Source of the DNA: Flavobacterium glaciei
Lineage (GTDB): Bacteria; Bacteroidota; Bacteroidia; Flavobacteriales; Flavobacteriaceae
Reading direction: 5' to 3'
DNA length: 64,000 bases
NCBI RefSeq assembly: GCF_003350545.1
Contig: NZ_QQBA01000005.1
Location: 124,001 to 188,000, forward strand
The notes below the pieces were generated by a model that was given only the letters and a program-made list of their open reading frames with translations, made no database searches and was not told the origin of the DNA. Of this stretch, positions 45,942-54,967 are shown piece by piece. How positions within the stretch are numbered: the first letter of the stretch is position 1; each line of letters starts with the position of its first letter. The position numbers were made by a program, and so were the translations under genes.

Positions 45942-48203
45942 TTATAAATTATATTTTTCCTCCTCAATGTTCGCTAAATCATATATATCGATACCAAAAC
46001 TATAACATAAGTCTTCTAATTCTTTCAAACATTCAAGTTTATTTTCTGCAAGGACTGCGAAATTTACCAATCTTTTTAATTCACTTACTAGAATATTTTT
46101 TTCTAATTTTATTTGATTTGAATCAGTTGTTGTAATGTCAAGGATTGGTTTTACAATCATATCATAAATATATGCATACTCTTTTTTACCATGAAATCTC
46201 AAAACTCTACCTCTTCTTTGAATGTATTGTCTAGGGTTACCAGTGCTTGAACAAAAAATAGCGAATTGAGTTTGAGGAATATCAACTCCTTCATCTAAAC
46301 ACTTCATTGCCAATAATGCATCCAAATCACCTTTACTAAATTGATTCAGAATTTCGTCTCTATGTTTTGTTTCACCTGTGAACTTTTTTAATTTAAATTT
46401 ATATTTATCATACAACAAGTTTGTATATAAATTAATTATCGAATCATCATCTTCATCATCGCGATCTAAATCATTTTCATCATAATTTGTTTCGTAACCT
46501 TCCGGAACATAAATAAAAGCATATTTAAATTTGTCTTTACCTATGTCATCAATTATATTAACTAAACACTTTGATTTTTTTCTTGCTTTATGGATGATGT
46601 TCTTTCTGTTAATTAATAGACTATTTACGTATGGATCATCTTTATATTTACCTGTCTTAGGATCTAAAAATTTATTAAGTTTATTGGTAATTTCTCTATA
46701 TTCATTTAATTCATCAGTTTCTAAATCTACAATTATTGGATAATAATAGTATTTGCATAATACTTTATCATCAATTGCCTTTCTCATGTTGTAATTAAAA
46801 GTGTATAATGGTGGATATGAATTAAAAAAGCTACATAATTCTAATTCCCCTATTTCATCATATTGTCTTTCAGGAGTTGCCGATAATCCAATTCTTTTTT
46901 CAATACCAAGTGGCAAAACTTTTAATAAATTTTTTGAACCTAATGTATGAGCCTCATCAGCAATGATTGTAATATTTTTAAATTCATTTTTAAATAAATC
47001 ATTAAAAATGTTTTGAAATCTTTGACCTCTAAAAGTTGCATAGGTTAATAAAATACAAAAATTAACATCATTACCAAGCCTTATATTTCTGCCATAATTT
47101 CTAACAGACTCTTCCCAATTATTATTTAAACTAGAACAAATTGTTACTTCTTCAAATTTAAATTTCTGAGTTATTTCCTTTTCCCATTGAGTAGCCAATG
47201 AAATAGTAGGCACTAAAACAATAAACTTATAAAACTTATTTATTTTATAATCTTCTACAATACAATTTAACGATGTTATTGTTTTACCAGTTCCTGTTGC
47301 CATTGCAAATAGTCCTTTCCTATCATTGTCAACCCAGTTTTGATAAGCTTTTATTTGGTATTCACGAGGTCCACCATCAAATGGAAATTTAGGAGAATTA
47401 TCAATTTTTTCATATTCTGACATTTGCTCCATTGCCATATTGATTGATTTTTTCACTTTTATATTGTCAAAAATGCTTTCTCTCTTACTGAGCAGATAAT
47501 CTTCTTTACTTAATAATTCTTTTAAGCTTTTGTTCCCAAATTCTTCAATTATAGTAGACTTTACATCCTCAATATTAAGATAATCCACATTTTCAGATTT
47601 TCCAGAAAAAATCCTTTCAAAATATTTAATCTGTTTATTGACTGACCTTTGTGAACTATCGTCTTCCCAAGATAATCTACATTCTAATTCTTCGAGATTT
47701 TCAACAAAACCATAATAGGTAAAATTACAAGATGATTTGTAACTAACCGAATTTTCGCCATCGCTAAAAACACCTGATTTATAATGTGAAATTCCTTTTC
47801 CGTCTTTTGGTTTAATGATTTTTATTTCAATTCTATCATTTGCAATTAACCAAGCAAAACACTCGAAGAAATGCTTACCATATTCGTCTAATGAAGCCTT
47901 TAATTCCCTAACATTATTAAAATTATAAATGGTTGAAATTCCATCTTTATTTTGCCCTTTTTCAATTGCCTTTTTATCTTCGTCTGACAATACATTGTTA
48001 ATTACTGCTCTCATTTTACCACCAGAATGTATAAAGTTTGCAAAACCTAATGATAGTACATTAAGAGCTGAAGAACTAAAATACCCTAATAATAAATCAA
48101 ATGAATTGCTATTGCATAAAGCATCTATATAAAACTGTAATGGCTCATCTTCACTTCCAGTCTTATAATCTCTATCTTCAGCCCAATTAACATTCTTTAA
48201 CAT
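45942..48203 (-). CDS. PLD-like domain - SF2 DEAH helicase
   Basis: A 753-residue protein. Residues 1-200 look like a PLD nuclease domain (FDLLLGYFSSSALNVLSLGF, HYKSGVFSDGENSVSYKSSC with an HxK and a following strand). The helicase follows: REYQIKAYQNWV, Walker A MATGTGKTITSLNCI, Walker B IIADEAHTLG, motif III LSATPER, motif V LLAMKCLDEGVDIPQ and motif VI QYIQRRGRVLRF. This arrangement is common in restriction and defence islands. I infer that it cleaves or processes foreign DNA. It lies 1 nt after the cysteine desulfurase gene. Confidence 0.82.
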   Translation of the reverse strand: MLKNVNWAEDRDYKTGSEDEPLQFYIDALCNSNSFDLLLGYFSSSALNVLSLGFANFIHSGGKMRAVINNVLSDEDKKAIEKGQNKDGISTIYNFNNVRELKASLDEYGKHFFECFAWLIANDRIEIKIIKPKDGKGISHYKSGVFSDGENSVSYKSSCNFTYYGFVENLEELECRLSWEDDSSQRSVNKQIKYFERIFSGKSENVDYLNIEDVKSTIIEEFGNKSLKELLSKEDYLLSKRESIFDNIKVKKSINMAMEQMSEYEKIDNSPKFPFDGGPREYQIKAYQNWVDNDRKGLFAMATGTGKTITSLNCIVEDYKINKFYKFIVLVPTISLATQWEKEITQKFKFEEVTICSSLNNNWEESVRNYGRNIRLGNDVNFCILLTYATFRGQRFQNIFNDLFKNEFKNITIIADEAHTLGSKNLLKVLPLGIEKRIGLSATPERQYDEIGELELCSFFNSYPPLYTFNYNMRKAIDDKVLCKYYYYPIIVDLETDELNEYREITNKLNKFLDPKTGKYKDDPYVNSLLINRKNIIHKARKKSKCLVNIIDDIGKDKFKYAFIYVPEGYETNYDENDLDRDDEDDDSIINLYTNLLYDKYKFKLKKFTGETKHRDEILNQFSKGDLDALLAMKCLDEGVDIPQTQFAIFCSSTGNPRQYIQRRGRVLRFHGKKEYAYIYDMIVKPILDITTTDSNQIKLEKNILVSELKRLVNFAVLAENKLECLKELEDLCYSFGIDIYDLANIEEEKYNL

Positions 48204-48204
48204 A

Positions 48205-49329
48205 CTATATATTTTTTATTTCGGCCTTTAAAATCGTTATTAAATCATTTATTTTGGATTCATTTATCTCTTTGTATATTGAAATTCTAATTGTCTGATT
48301 ACACTCAACATCACTAAATCCCATTGCTTTTAATACATGAGAACTTTCAATTATTTCAGAAGTGCATGCAGAACCATTACTCAATGCAGAACCTGTTTCC
48401 ATTGCTATAAATATATCAGAATTTAAATCCGGAATCATAACATCAACTATGTTATAAACTTTATTTTTTTCATTTCCAATTATCACAACACCTTTTAATT
48501 TTTTTAATTCTTGAATTAAATAACTATTCAGTTTAATTATATAATCTTCAACATCATCCAATTCCTGTAAAGCAATTTCACATGCTTTTCCCAAGCCAAC
48601 AATCAAAGGTGTATTATAAGTTCCTGCTCTCAAACCATTTTCTTGACTACCACCATGAATAAGAGGAGTTAATTCTATATTCCTTTTTTTGAATAATATA
48701 CCAACACCTTTAGGTGCATTTAATTTATGGCCACTGAAGCAAAGCATATCTATATTATCTTTTTCGACATCAACCCAAATTTTACCGACAGCTTGTGTTG
48801 CATCTGAAAAAAATATTATTTCACTTTCTTTAGCTATTAATCCAATTTCATTAATTGGTTGTATCACTCCAGTTTCATTATTAACGAACATTATACAAAT
48901 TAAAATCGTATCTTTTCTGATAGCTTTCTTTAAATCATCAATAGAAATTAATCCATTATTATCAACATCCAAATAGGTTACTTCAACCCCTTTAGTCTCT
49001 AAATATTCACAAGTTGAAAGCACCGCTTTGTGTTCAGTTTTGACAGTAATGATATGATTTCCTTTATCATAATTGGCTTCAAAAAAACCTTTTAAAGCTA
49101 AATTAATTGATTCAGTAGCACCTGATGTAAAAATAATTTCATTTTCATTAGCATTTATTAATTCCGAAACTTGTTTTCTAGCTAATTCAATAGCTTTCTT
49201 TGCGGTTTTACCGAAAATATGATTACTTGATGCATTACCATAAATTTCATTGAAATAGGGCAACATTGCTTCAAGAACTCTTGAGTCAACTTTAGTTGTA
49301 CTAGCTGTATCGAAATAGTTAATTGACAT
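48205..49329 (-). CDS. Cysteine desulfurase, DndA/NifS-like
   Basis: A 374-residue PLP enzyme that takes sulfur from cysteine and hands it on as persulfide. Motifs: YFDTASTTKVDSRVLEAMLP at the start, FTSGATESINLALKG, FSDATQAVGKI, the PLP lysine in CFSGHKLNAPKGVG, and the persulfide cysteine in SNGSACTSEI. It is the first gene of the minus-strand operon, in front of helicase and DndD-like genes. In Dnd systems DndA or IscS supplies DndC; the partner here would be the PP-loop protein encoded across the locus. Confidence 0.9.
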   Translation of the reverse strand: MSINYFDTASTTKVDSRVLEAMLPYFNEIYGNASSNHIFGKTAKKAIELARKQVSELINANENEIIFTSGATESINLALKGFFEANYDKGNHIITVKTEHKAVLSTCEYLETKGVEVTYLDVDNNGLISIDDLKKAIRKDTILICIMFVNNETGVIQPINEIGLIAKESEIIFFSDATQAVGKIWVDVEKDNIDMLCFSGHKLNAPKGVGILFKKRNIELTPLIHGGSQENGLRAGTYNTPLIVGLGKACEIALQELDDVEDYIIKLNSYLIQELKKLKGVVIIGNEKNKVYNIVDVMIPDLNSDIFIAMETGSALSNGSACTSEIIESSHVLKAMGFSDVECNQTIRISIYKEINESKINDLITILKAEIKNI

Positions 49330-49728
49330 TAAAATTGTTTAAAATACAATATTACAAAAAAGGTGTCTATATAAAATTGCGGAAAGCCGTAAAATGAAGA
49401 AAAAGACTGCAATTCAGAGTAAAAAACAGTATAACTATCAAAGGGTGTAGGGTGTAAGGAAAAAAGAGCTAAAACATTTTTTTATTTTTGTGATTTTAAA
49501 AAATGGATTTATATAGATTTTTGAATGCAAACTGCTCCAAACCATTTACTATTATGCATTCTTTTGTTCTGATGTTGCCCGAAAATTAGAAAAGTGAAAA
49601 AATAAAAAATGTTTGTGTGGAAATTTGGTTACACCCCATACACCCTTTTTTGAGTTGGGAGTTTTGAGTTGGGAGTTGGGAGAAAAAAAAGTGGAAACTT
49701 TCGATTTCCACTTGTATAATTTTGCTTC
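49330..49728. other. Gene-free interval between the Dnd-like and replication modules
   Basis: About 400 nt. It should hold the promoter of the minus-strand Dnd-like operon. GTTGGGAG-type short repeats lie at 49655-49681. Otherwise I see only the terminator listed next. Confidence 0.6.
49689..49713 (-). terminator. Intrinsic terminator of the VirE-like gene
   Basis: AAGTGGAAA (49689-49697) pairs with TTTCCACTT (49705-49713). On the minus strand the stem is followed by a T-run. Confidence 0.8.
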
Positions 49729-51888
49729 TTATTGTTCTGTTTTTCGGTTGGTTATGTCCACGTCTTCGTATGTGAATTCTGTGAGGGCATAGACCGGACT
49801 TCCTTTTCTCATCAATCGGGTGAAATTGTGTTTTTTTAATGCTTTTCCGATTTTATTAATGGTTCCGTCATTAATTGTGATTTTTGCTCTTTCCGCTAAT
49901 TTGGCTGCTATTTGTGAGGCATTCAGAAAGAGGGTGGCTGTTTGTCTGTCGCACGGTTCAAACCAGGTGAGCAATAGTTCTTCTTCCGGGCTTCGAAGTT
50001 GATATTGTTCATTGTTTTCAGTGATGTTTTTGATTTCCTCTTGATCGAACCAATGTCTGAATCCACTTTTAAACAGATACAAAGCTTGGGAAAAAACATT
50101 GTCAATATCTACCTCATGTTGGTACTGGATTCCTTCCAGTTCAAAACAAAGAAAACGTCTGCTTCCTGTACTATCGTTTAAGAACTGAGCGGTGTTGACA
50201 CTTCCGGCAAAAGATGCACGTCTTGGCATTGTTTCGTTGTTATGACCGTAAGCCTTTCTCATTCTGATTTGCGTTTTTGTGATGATTTCTTTTAAGCTTC
50301 CGATTTCGGAACGGTTTAGGTTTTCGAGCTCGTCCAAGTTGATTAACATACATTCTGAAAGTTGTACCAATGTGTCTTTGTTGTTCGGGTTGATGGTACC
50401 CGAAAACAAATACTCTTTTAATTGTTTGGGTACGAGTTTCTCTACCCAAGTTGTTTTGCCTAATCCTTGTTTGCCACTAAAGACAATAACCGTGTGATTG
50501 ATTACTTTATCATCTAATACACAACCGACCATTGCTACAATCCATTTTTTGAAACATTGCTGCCACAATTCTTGTTTTGTTGTGGTTATGGTGTTGGCTA
50601 AATCGTTGATATAATCAGCCCCACCCCAACCCTCCCCAAAAGGGAGGGAGCTATCCGGTTCATATTTAGGTAAGTTATAGAAGTAATCTTCGAACGGATT
50701 GAATAACGGACAGAAATCAGAATACAGTAAGTTTCGCAATGACGAAAGGTTTGTTTTGATTCTTCCTTTTAGACATTCGCGAAGCATGGAGTTTTCAATA
50801 AAGTCATTCATTACATTCCATTTCTTTTTCCCGAAATATTGGAACTCTAACTTACCGGAAACGATGTTGTGACGAAATACATAGCGGGTGGATAGAAACA
50901 GCTCTAAGCGGTCTATTTGGGTTGGTTTTGGTTGGTCTTCGTCGTCTTCATAAGCATCGTTTGTAGTGGGTTGTGGGTTGTCCGTTTTCAGTTTCTTTGG
51001 TTTGAGTTCTGCCATCCCGGCTTTTGGCCATCCCTCCAGTGGTTGGGAATTCTTCGCAAATTCGTGGATGTTGCCGTAGGCACTGTTTACAGTTTGTGTT
51101 ACTTCTTTTTCATCATACCCAAAATCGGTTAGAATATAAACCAATGCTTCTTGTAATGAAACCCCTTTTCGGTTTAGGTTACACGCTAATTGATGCACGA
51201 ACACGTTGCGACTACCATTCACAAATTGCACTTTTTTTTCGGTGAAATTTACGCAGTGGTTGTAGATGGCATCGGAATTAGTCGCAGTCACAGTCGCAGT
51301 TGGCGGTGGAGATGCTGAAACAAGTTCAGCATGACAGGGTTTATTGGGATTAGTAGCAAAGACAGTTGCGTTTTCGTTGAGATATAGGTTTTCGTCCGCT
51401 GAATAGAAACATAGTCTGGTTAGGTCCTTTCCGGACTTGTCGATTTCCAGTTTTAGGAGGTTTTCATAGTACGCCTGTACTTTTAGAAACGTTTCTTTGT
51501 GTTCTGCTTTTGGTGTGTCAATTTTTACCAAAATTTTTAATCCGTTTCCTGAAGGACTTACAAAACTAGCCATAGTGAACTCCGATTGATTGGCGAGGTG
51601 TTTTGCATTTTGCAAATCGGCTGCACTTAATTTGTCGATGTCCAGGATCATTACATTCGAATATTCCACTAGGAATTCTAATTTTCTACCACCTTCAAAC
51701 TTACCTGAAGGAGTAAATGCCGGTAATGATTTTTTGGCTTTTTCATAGGCTTCCATCTTTTTCTCTGAAAGTGATTTTCGGAGGTATGTGATGGCATGCT
51801 TGTATTTGCCAGTTTTGATTTCTTCTAAAATGGCCGAAATTGTTTTGTGTTCGACCACTTCGTTGAAGTTTTTGAATATTGTTACCAT
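49729..51888 (-). CDS. BT4734-like/VirE (VapE)-type replication protein
   Basis: A 719-residue protein. The N-terminal part (MILDIDKLSAADLQNAKHLA, MASFVSPSGNGLKILVKID; about 75-125) is the BT4734-like primase-type domain. The C-terminal half is a VapE/VirE SF3-like ATPase (VIVFSGKQGLGKTTWVEKLV, LINLDELENLNRSEIGSLKE, SFAGSVNTAQFLNDSTGSRR). Such proteins serve element replication in Bacteroidota. The linker contains two peptide insertions encoded by dispersed repeats: KPCHAELVSASPP and SSLPFGEGWGGAD. Confidence 0.85.
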   Translation of the reverse strand: MVTIFKNFNEVVEHKTISAILEEIKTGKYKHAITYLRKSLSEKKMEAYEKAKKSLPAFTPSGKFEGGRKLEFLVEYSNVMILDIDKLSAADLQNAKHLANQSEFTMASFVSPSGNGLKILVKIDTPKAEHKETFLKVQAYYENLLKLEIDKSGKDLTRLCFYSADENLYLNENATVFATNPNKPCHAELVSASPPPTATVTATNSDAIYNHCVNFTEKKVQFVNGSRNVFVHQLACNLNRKGVSLQEALVYILTDFGYDEKEVTQTVNSAYGNIHEFAKNSQPLEGWPKAGMAELKPKKLKTDNPQPTTNDAYEDDEDQPKPTQIDRLELFLSTRYVFRHNIVSGKLEFQYFGKKKWNVMNDFIENSMLRECLKGRIKTNLSSLRNLLYSDFCPLFNPFEDYFYNLPKYEPDSSLPFGEGWGGADYINDLANTITTTKQELWQQCFKKWIVAMVGCVLDDKVINHTVIVFSGKQGLGKTTWVEKLVPKQLKEYLFSGTINPNNKDTLVQLSECMLINLDELENLNRSEIGSLKEIITKTQIRMRKAYGHNNETMPRRASFAGSVNTAQFLNDSTGSRRFLCFELEGIQYQHEVDIDNVFSQALYLFKSGFRHWFDQEEIKNITENNEQYQLRSPEEELLLTWFEPCDRQTATLFLNASQIAAKLAERAKITINDGTINKIGKALKKHNFTRLMRKGSPVYALTEFTYEDVDITNRKTEQ
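50619..50651. repeat. C/G-rich dispersed repeat inside the VirE-like gene
   Basis: CCCCAACCCTCCCCAAAAGG (within 50624-50644) followed by GAGGGAG forms a hairpin. It is related to 6651-6681. It is in frame and encodes SLPFGEGWGG. Confidence 0.7.
51290..51341. repeat. Second dispersed repeat inside the VirE-like gene
   Basis: ATGCTGAA (51312-51319) and TTCAGCAT (51325-51332) form a hairpin. On the coding strand the element reads CHAELVSAS, a peptide I recall from many unrelated Bacteroidota proteins as a translated intergenic repeat. Confidence 0.65.
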
Positions 51889-51906
51889 ATTTATAGTGTT
51901 CAGTGA

Positions 51907-51984
51907 TCAGTTTTTAGTGTTCAGTTTTGATTCGTCTAAAAGTTTGCATTCGCAAGCTTCACAGGTTCCGTTGCAGCTTTTCAT
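51907..51984 (-). CDS. Possible 25-residue cysteine-rich peptide
   Basis: An ATG at 51984 opens MKSCNGTCEACECKLLDESK plus five residues. Four cysteines in CxxxCxxCxC could bind metal. It lies between the HTH gene (starting 5 nt beyond) and the VirE-like gene. Expression is unknown and the frame is very short. Confidence 0.35.
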   Translation of the reverse strand: MKSCNGTCEACECKLLDESKLNTKN

Positions 51985-51988
51985 AAGC

Positions 51989-52267
51989 TTATCTTTTGAA
52001 AGCTTTGTTATAGTTTTCTTGCATCAATTTCTCTACATCCGAGAGTTTGTAGTAGATTTTGTTTCCCACTTGACTGAATGAAATTTTACCTTCATCTCTC
52101 CAGGTTTGAGCTGTTCTTTTGGAGATTTTGAGTAATAAGAGGAATTCTTGATTGTCTAAAAAGGTTTCCTTTTTTGGACCTACCTTTGAGTTGAGTTGTT
52201 GGGTGATGTTCTCTAAACGCGTTACGATTTCAGTGTACTGCTCCTTTGTTAAAATTATTGCTTCCAT
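51989..52267 (-). CDS. Helix-turn-helix (excisionase-like) protein
   Basis: A 92-residue protein with an HTH_17 domain: FLDNQEFLLLLKISKRTAQT, WRDEGKISFSQVGNKIYYKL. The N-terminal helix (TKEQYTEIVTRLENITQQL) is as in other Bacteroidota element HTH proteins. It lies between the VirE-like and accessory genes, the standard place for a transposon or element regulator or a recombination directionality factor. Confidence 0.85.
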   Translation of the reverse strand: MEAIILTKEQYTEIVTRLENITQQLNSKVGPKKETFLDNQEFLLLLKISKRTAQTWRDEGKISFSQVGNKIYYKLSDVEKLMQENYNKAFKR

Positions 52268-52355
52268 TTTTTAAATGATTTAAAAGTTATGGTGCAAATG
52301 TTGGACGAGAAAAAAGTCCAAAAGTCCCAAAATAGTCCCGAGGGACTATTTTGTA

Positions 52356-53264
52356 TTAGAGCATTTTGTCGATGTCTATTCTTTTGTGAGGTTTCGGACG
52401 TTTGTCGGTACGCGAAGGTTTGAGTATTGTTTCGACTGTTTGGGGACTTATTTCATTCCCCTCTTTATCGACAAATGAATTGACAATGATTGCCACCAGA
52501 TCATTCATGGAACCATCAATAAATGGTTTCCCCTCGCAGAATAACTCCCGGTGTAGTTGGTAGAAAATATCCACAAACTGATTCACATTGCAATTGAATT
52601 TTACTTTATTGAATGGTATTTGGTTGGTGTTGCTTTCTTTTTTGTTGAGTTCCAACGCTGCTTGCAGTTTTTGCAAGGCATATATATGCTCTATCTCTTT
52701 GCAGCATTGCTCATCATACAACGGTGTTTTTTGATTGATGAATTCGATATTGGCTTGTTGGTACTCGAATTTTTCTTTGGTCAACAACAGTATTTTTTCG
52801 TTGTCATTTTCCAAATTTTCCAACTGCCTTTTGATTTCGTAAAACGAGAAATACCGGTCTTCACTCTCGGCATTTATATACTTTTTCGGTGTTTTACTAA
52901 TCGGTTCTTTTACGCTCGTAGATTGCAGCTCAATTCGTTTTCTATCAATTAAAGTATACAATTTATTGTATCTGCTTAGGGCTGTTTTGGAACTAAAAAA
53001 GGTTTCGTTGTTGGCTAATAACTTTTCCAGTTTGTTAATCCAGGTCAACGGATTTTTAACCTGGTTGCATTGGTAATTTATGAATGCAGGAAATTGCGAC
53101 TGGCGAAGTGTGAGTATCTTTTCAATTAAAGCATTGCAATATTTTTGCAACGTGAATTCTTCTTCGATAATAATATCAAATAGGGGGTTTTGAGCCTGTG
53201 CTGTCGGCACCGCTACATGCTCCGGGAACGGAGCCGTTTTTATATTTTCTACCTGTGAATTCAA
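52356..53264 (-). CDS. Element-associated protein (RteC-like neighbourhood), uncharacterised
   Basis: A 302-residue largely helical protein. The C-terminal third, NVNQFVDIFYQLHRELFCEG, KPFIDGSMNDLVAIIVNSFV, then EISPQTVETILKPSRTDKRP, is strongly conserved in my memory of Bacteroidota integrative elements, where the gene sits between the integrase and the HTH gene. RteC-type regulators occupy this place, but I see no motif that proves it. It may regulate excision or bind DNA. Confidence 0.6.
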   Translation of the reverse strand: MNSQVENIKTAPFPEHVAVPTAQAQNPLFDIIIEEEFTLQKYCNALIEKILTLRQSQFPAFINYQCNQVKNPLTWINKLEKLLANNETFFSSKTALSRYNKLYTLIDRKRIELQSTSVKEPISKTPKKYINAESEDRYFSFYEIKRQLENLENDNEKILLLTKEKFEYQQANIEFINQKTPLYDEQCCKEIEHIYALQKLQAALELNKKESNTNQIPFNKVKFNCNVNQFVDIFYQLHRELFCEGKPFIDGSMNDLVAIIVNSFVDKEGNEISPQTVETILKPSRTDKRPKPHKRIDIDKML

Positions 53265-53436
53265 TTGTAGTATTTACTTTTTTTATGTTCATTTTTTAGG
53301 AAATTGTAATTTAAAGTCGCTTGAAATATGTCGTTCTATTCCGGTATTTGATATGGCGAATAGCATTCAACTTTTTTTCGATTTGTTTGCTCCGAAAATT
53401 ACTTGTTTTCTATTTCGTAAAATTAGAAAATAAAAA

Positions 53437-53458
53437 AAATCCTTGTTAAAGGATTTTT
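53437..53458. terminator. Hairpin downstream of the integrase gene
   Basis: AAATCCTT (53437-53444) pairs with AAGGATTT (53449-53456), with an A-run and T-run at the base. It could terminate the integrase transcript. Confidence 0.7.
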
Positions 53459-53513
53459 GTTTAATTTATTAACAATCGTTGAATGTCAATAAAGTGGGTG
53501 CTTGCCGGTTATT

Positions 53514-54731
53514 TTAAAAGATATAGTTATCAACTGCTTTGTCTAATTCTTCACCAATAATCTTCGCATAAACCTGCGTTGTACTGATGTCTCGGTGGTC
53601 CATTAATTTTGAAACGTGCTCAATTCTCATTCCATTATTTAACGCGTTCGTTGCAAAAGTATGGCGACTCAAATGAAAAGATAACGGAAATGAAAGTTTC
53701 ATTTTTTCTCCCATTTTTTTCAAATGCCAGTTCGCTAATTTATTATATTTTGCGGTAAGAAAATAACGCATCGTATCATTTTTTTCATAGCCGGTTATAT
53801 CTTCAATCACAGGGAAGATGTAATCCTCATTTTTGGCTCCTTCTTTCATGTATTTCTCCAAGATCTCGATGGCCACTTTTCCAATTTTAAACTGGTGCGT
53901 TCTTCCGGTCTTTCTGATTAGTTTACTTATTTTATGCTCTTCTTTGTTATAGTGTTTGTATTGCATTTCAATCACATCACTAAAACGCAACCCACCGGCA
54001 TAGATGGAGAAGAGGAATAAATCTCTCCACATTGCTGCTTTCTTGCCTTCGGGGAGATCCAAATCTACTAAACCTACAATCTTGTCTTTATTTAAAAATA
54101 ATCGCTTTGCGTTATCGATTTTGAGTGTAAGCTTTTTGAATGGAAACATGGTTTCGGGAATAACGTCTTCTTTTATCGCCTGGTTGAAGATGGTTCCCAA
54201 CACAATAATCGAAAGCCGTTGTGTTGTTAGTCCGTTTTTCAAATTAATGCTTAGGTGGTTTTTGTAATCGTTCAAAAGCGTCACGGAGAAGTCATCAAAG
54301 TAAACGTCTCTGGTTCCCATGTACTTTTCAAATTTTACTATTGCTGCATAGTAGGCTTTGTATGTGGAATAGGATACTGTACTTTTAATTGTCTCCATCC
54401 GTTTGTAGGCATAGTCGAAAAAGTTCGGCACTTCTTTTCCCTTGATAGCCTCTTTGAGCTTTTTGATGGAAACCGTTTTTACCTTTCTTTCTAAATCTGC
54501 CACCTGTGCTTCGGCATCAGCAATCTTCTGAGCCAAGGAAGCATTCATCCGGGCACTGTTTGGATGGTTCTTTTTTACTTTCTGCTTTAATTCATCCCAT
54601 TCGCTCTCTTTGAGCTTGACGCCCGCAGTGATAAATTTCGTTTTTCTGTCTTTTATAATTCGGATGTACAAAGGACAGTGGCCGGTGGTGTCTAATTGGT
54701 GTTTTCGGAGTATAAGTTTAATAGATGCCAT
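53514..54731 (-). CDS. Tyrosine recombinase (integrase)
   Basis: A 405-residue site-specific recombinase. It has an arm-binding N-terminus (MASIKLILRKHQLDTTGHCP), a SAM-like core-binding domain (about 105-205), and the catalytic domain with Arg in AGGLRFSDVIEMQ, HLSRHTFATNA (His-x-x-Arg-His) and MDHRDISTTQVYAKI with the nucleophilic Tyr. The size and layout match Bacteroidota integrases of mobilisable elements. It lies 240 nt from the candidate right attachment core. Confidence 0.95.
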   Translation of the reverse strand: MASIKLILRKHQLDTTGHCPLYIRIIKDRKTKFITAGVKLKESEWDELKQKVKKNHPNSARMNASLAQKIADAEAQVADLERKVKTVSIKKLKEAIKGKEVPNFFDYAYKRMETIKSTVSYSTYKAYYAAIVKFEKYMGTRDVYFDDFSVTLLNDYKNHLSINLKNGLTTQRLSIIVLGTIFNQAIKEDVIPETMFPFKKLTLKIDNAKRLFLNKDKIVGLVDLDLPEGKKAAMWRDLFLFSIYAGGLRFSDVIEMQYKHYNKEEHKISKLIRKTGRTHQFKIGKVAIEILEKYMKEGAKNEDYIFPVIEDITGYEKNDTMRYFLTAKYNKLANWHLKKMGEKMKLSFPLSFHLSRHTFATNALNNGMRIEHVSKLMDHRDISTTQVYAKIIGEELDKAVDNYIF

Positions 54732-54751
54732 AAGATTTGCAAATTAGGATT

Positions 54752-54854
54752 GTTGTACTATATTTGTAAAGTGATGCAATAGGGTGAAAGTACTGAAAAT
54801 ACAGGTGTTTCAAACTGGTGCAACATGGTACTAAGGTACAACATGAGGTACAAC
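54752..54854. promoter_or_regulatory. GTACAAC motif cluster, candidate integrase arm sites (right)
   Basis: GTACAAC at 54836-54842 and 54848-54854, a GTGCAAC variant at 54818-54824, and the reverse complement GTTGTAC at 54752-54758. The spacing of the pair (12 nt) is close to that on the left (11 nt). Confidence 0.45.
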
Positions 54855-54967
54855 AAAACAAGTATTTGACTGCTTTTTATTGCTTTATTATGAACTTCCG
54901 AAAATCACAAAGTCAATAAATATAGGGGTTTAGGTGCAAATGGGACGGTTGGGGAAAAAGTTGGGGA

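Noticed and set aside
36009..49329. Complete canonical Dnd or Ssp system
   Set aside because: DndA-, DndC- and DndD-like proteins are visible, but no DndB, DndE or DndFGH, and no SspB-E set, was recognised.
17176..54860. Using the longer GTACAACATRAGGTACAACAAA similarity as the attachment core
   Set aside because: The two copies differ by an indel and substitutions. The 13-bp TAACTAGTATATA repeat outside them is identical, as expected of a core.
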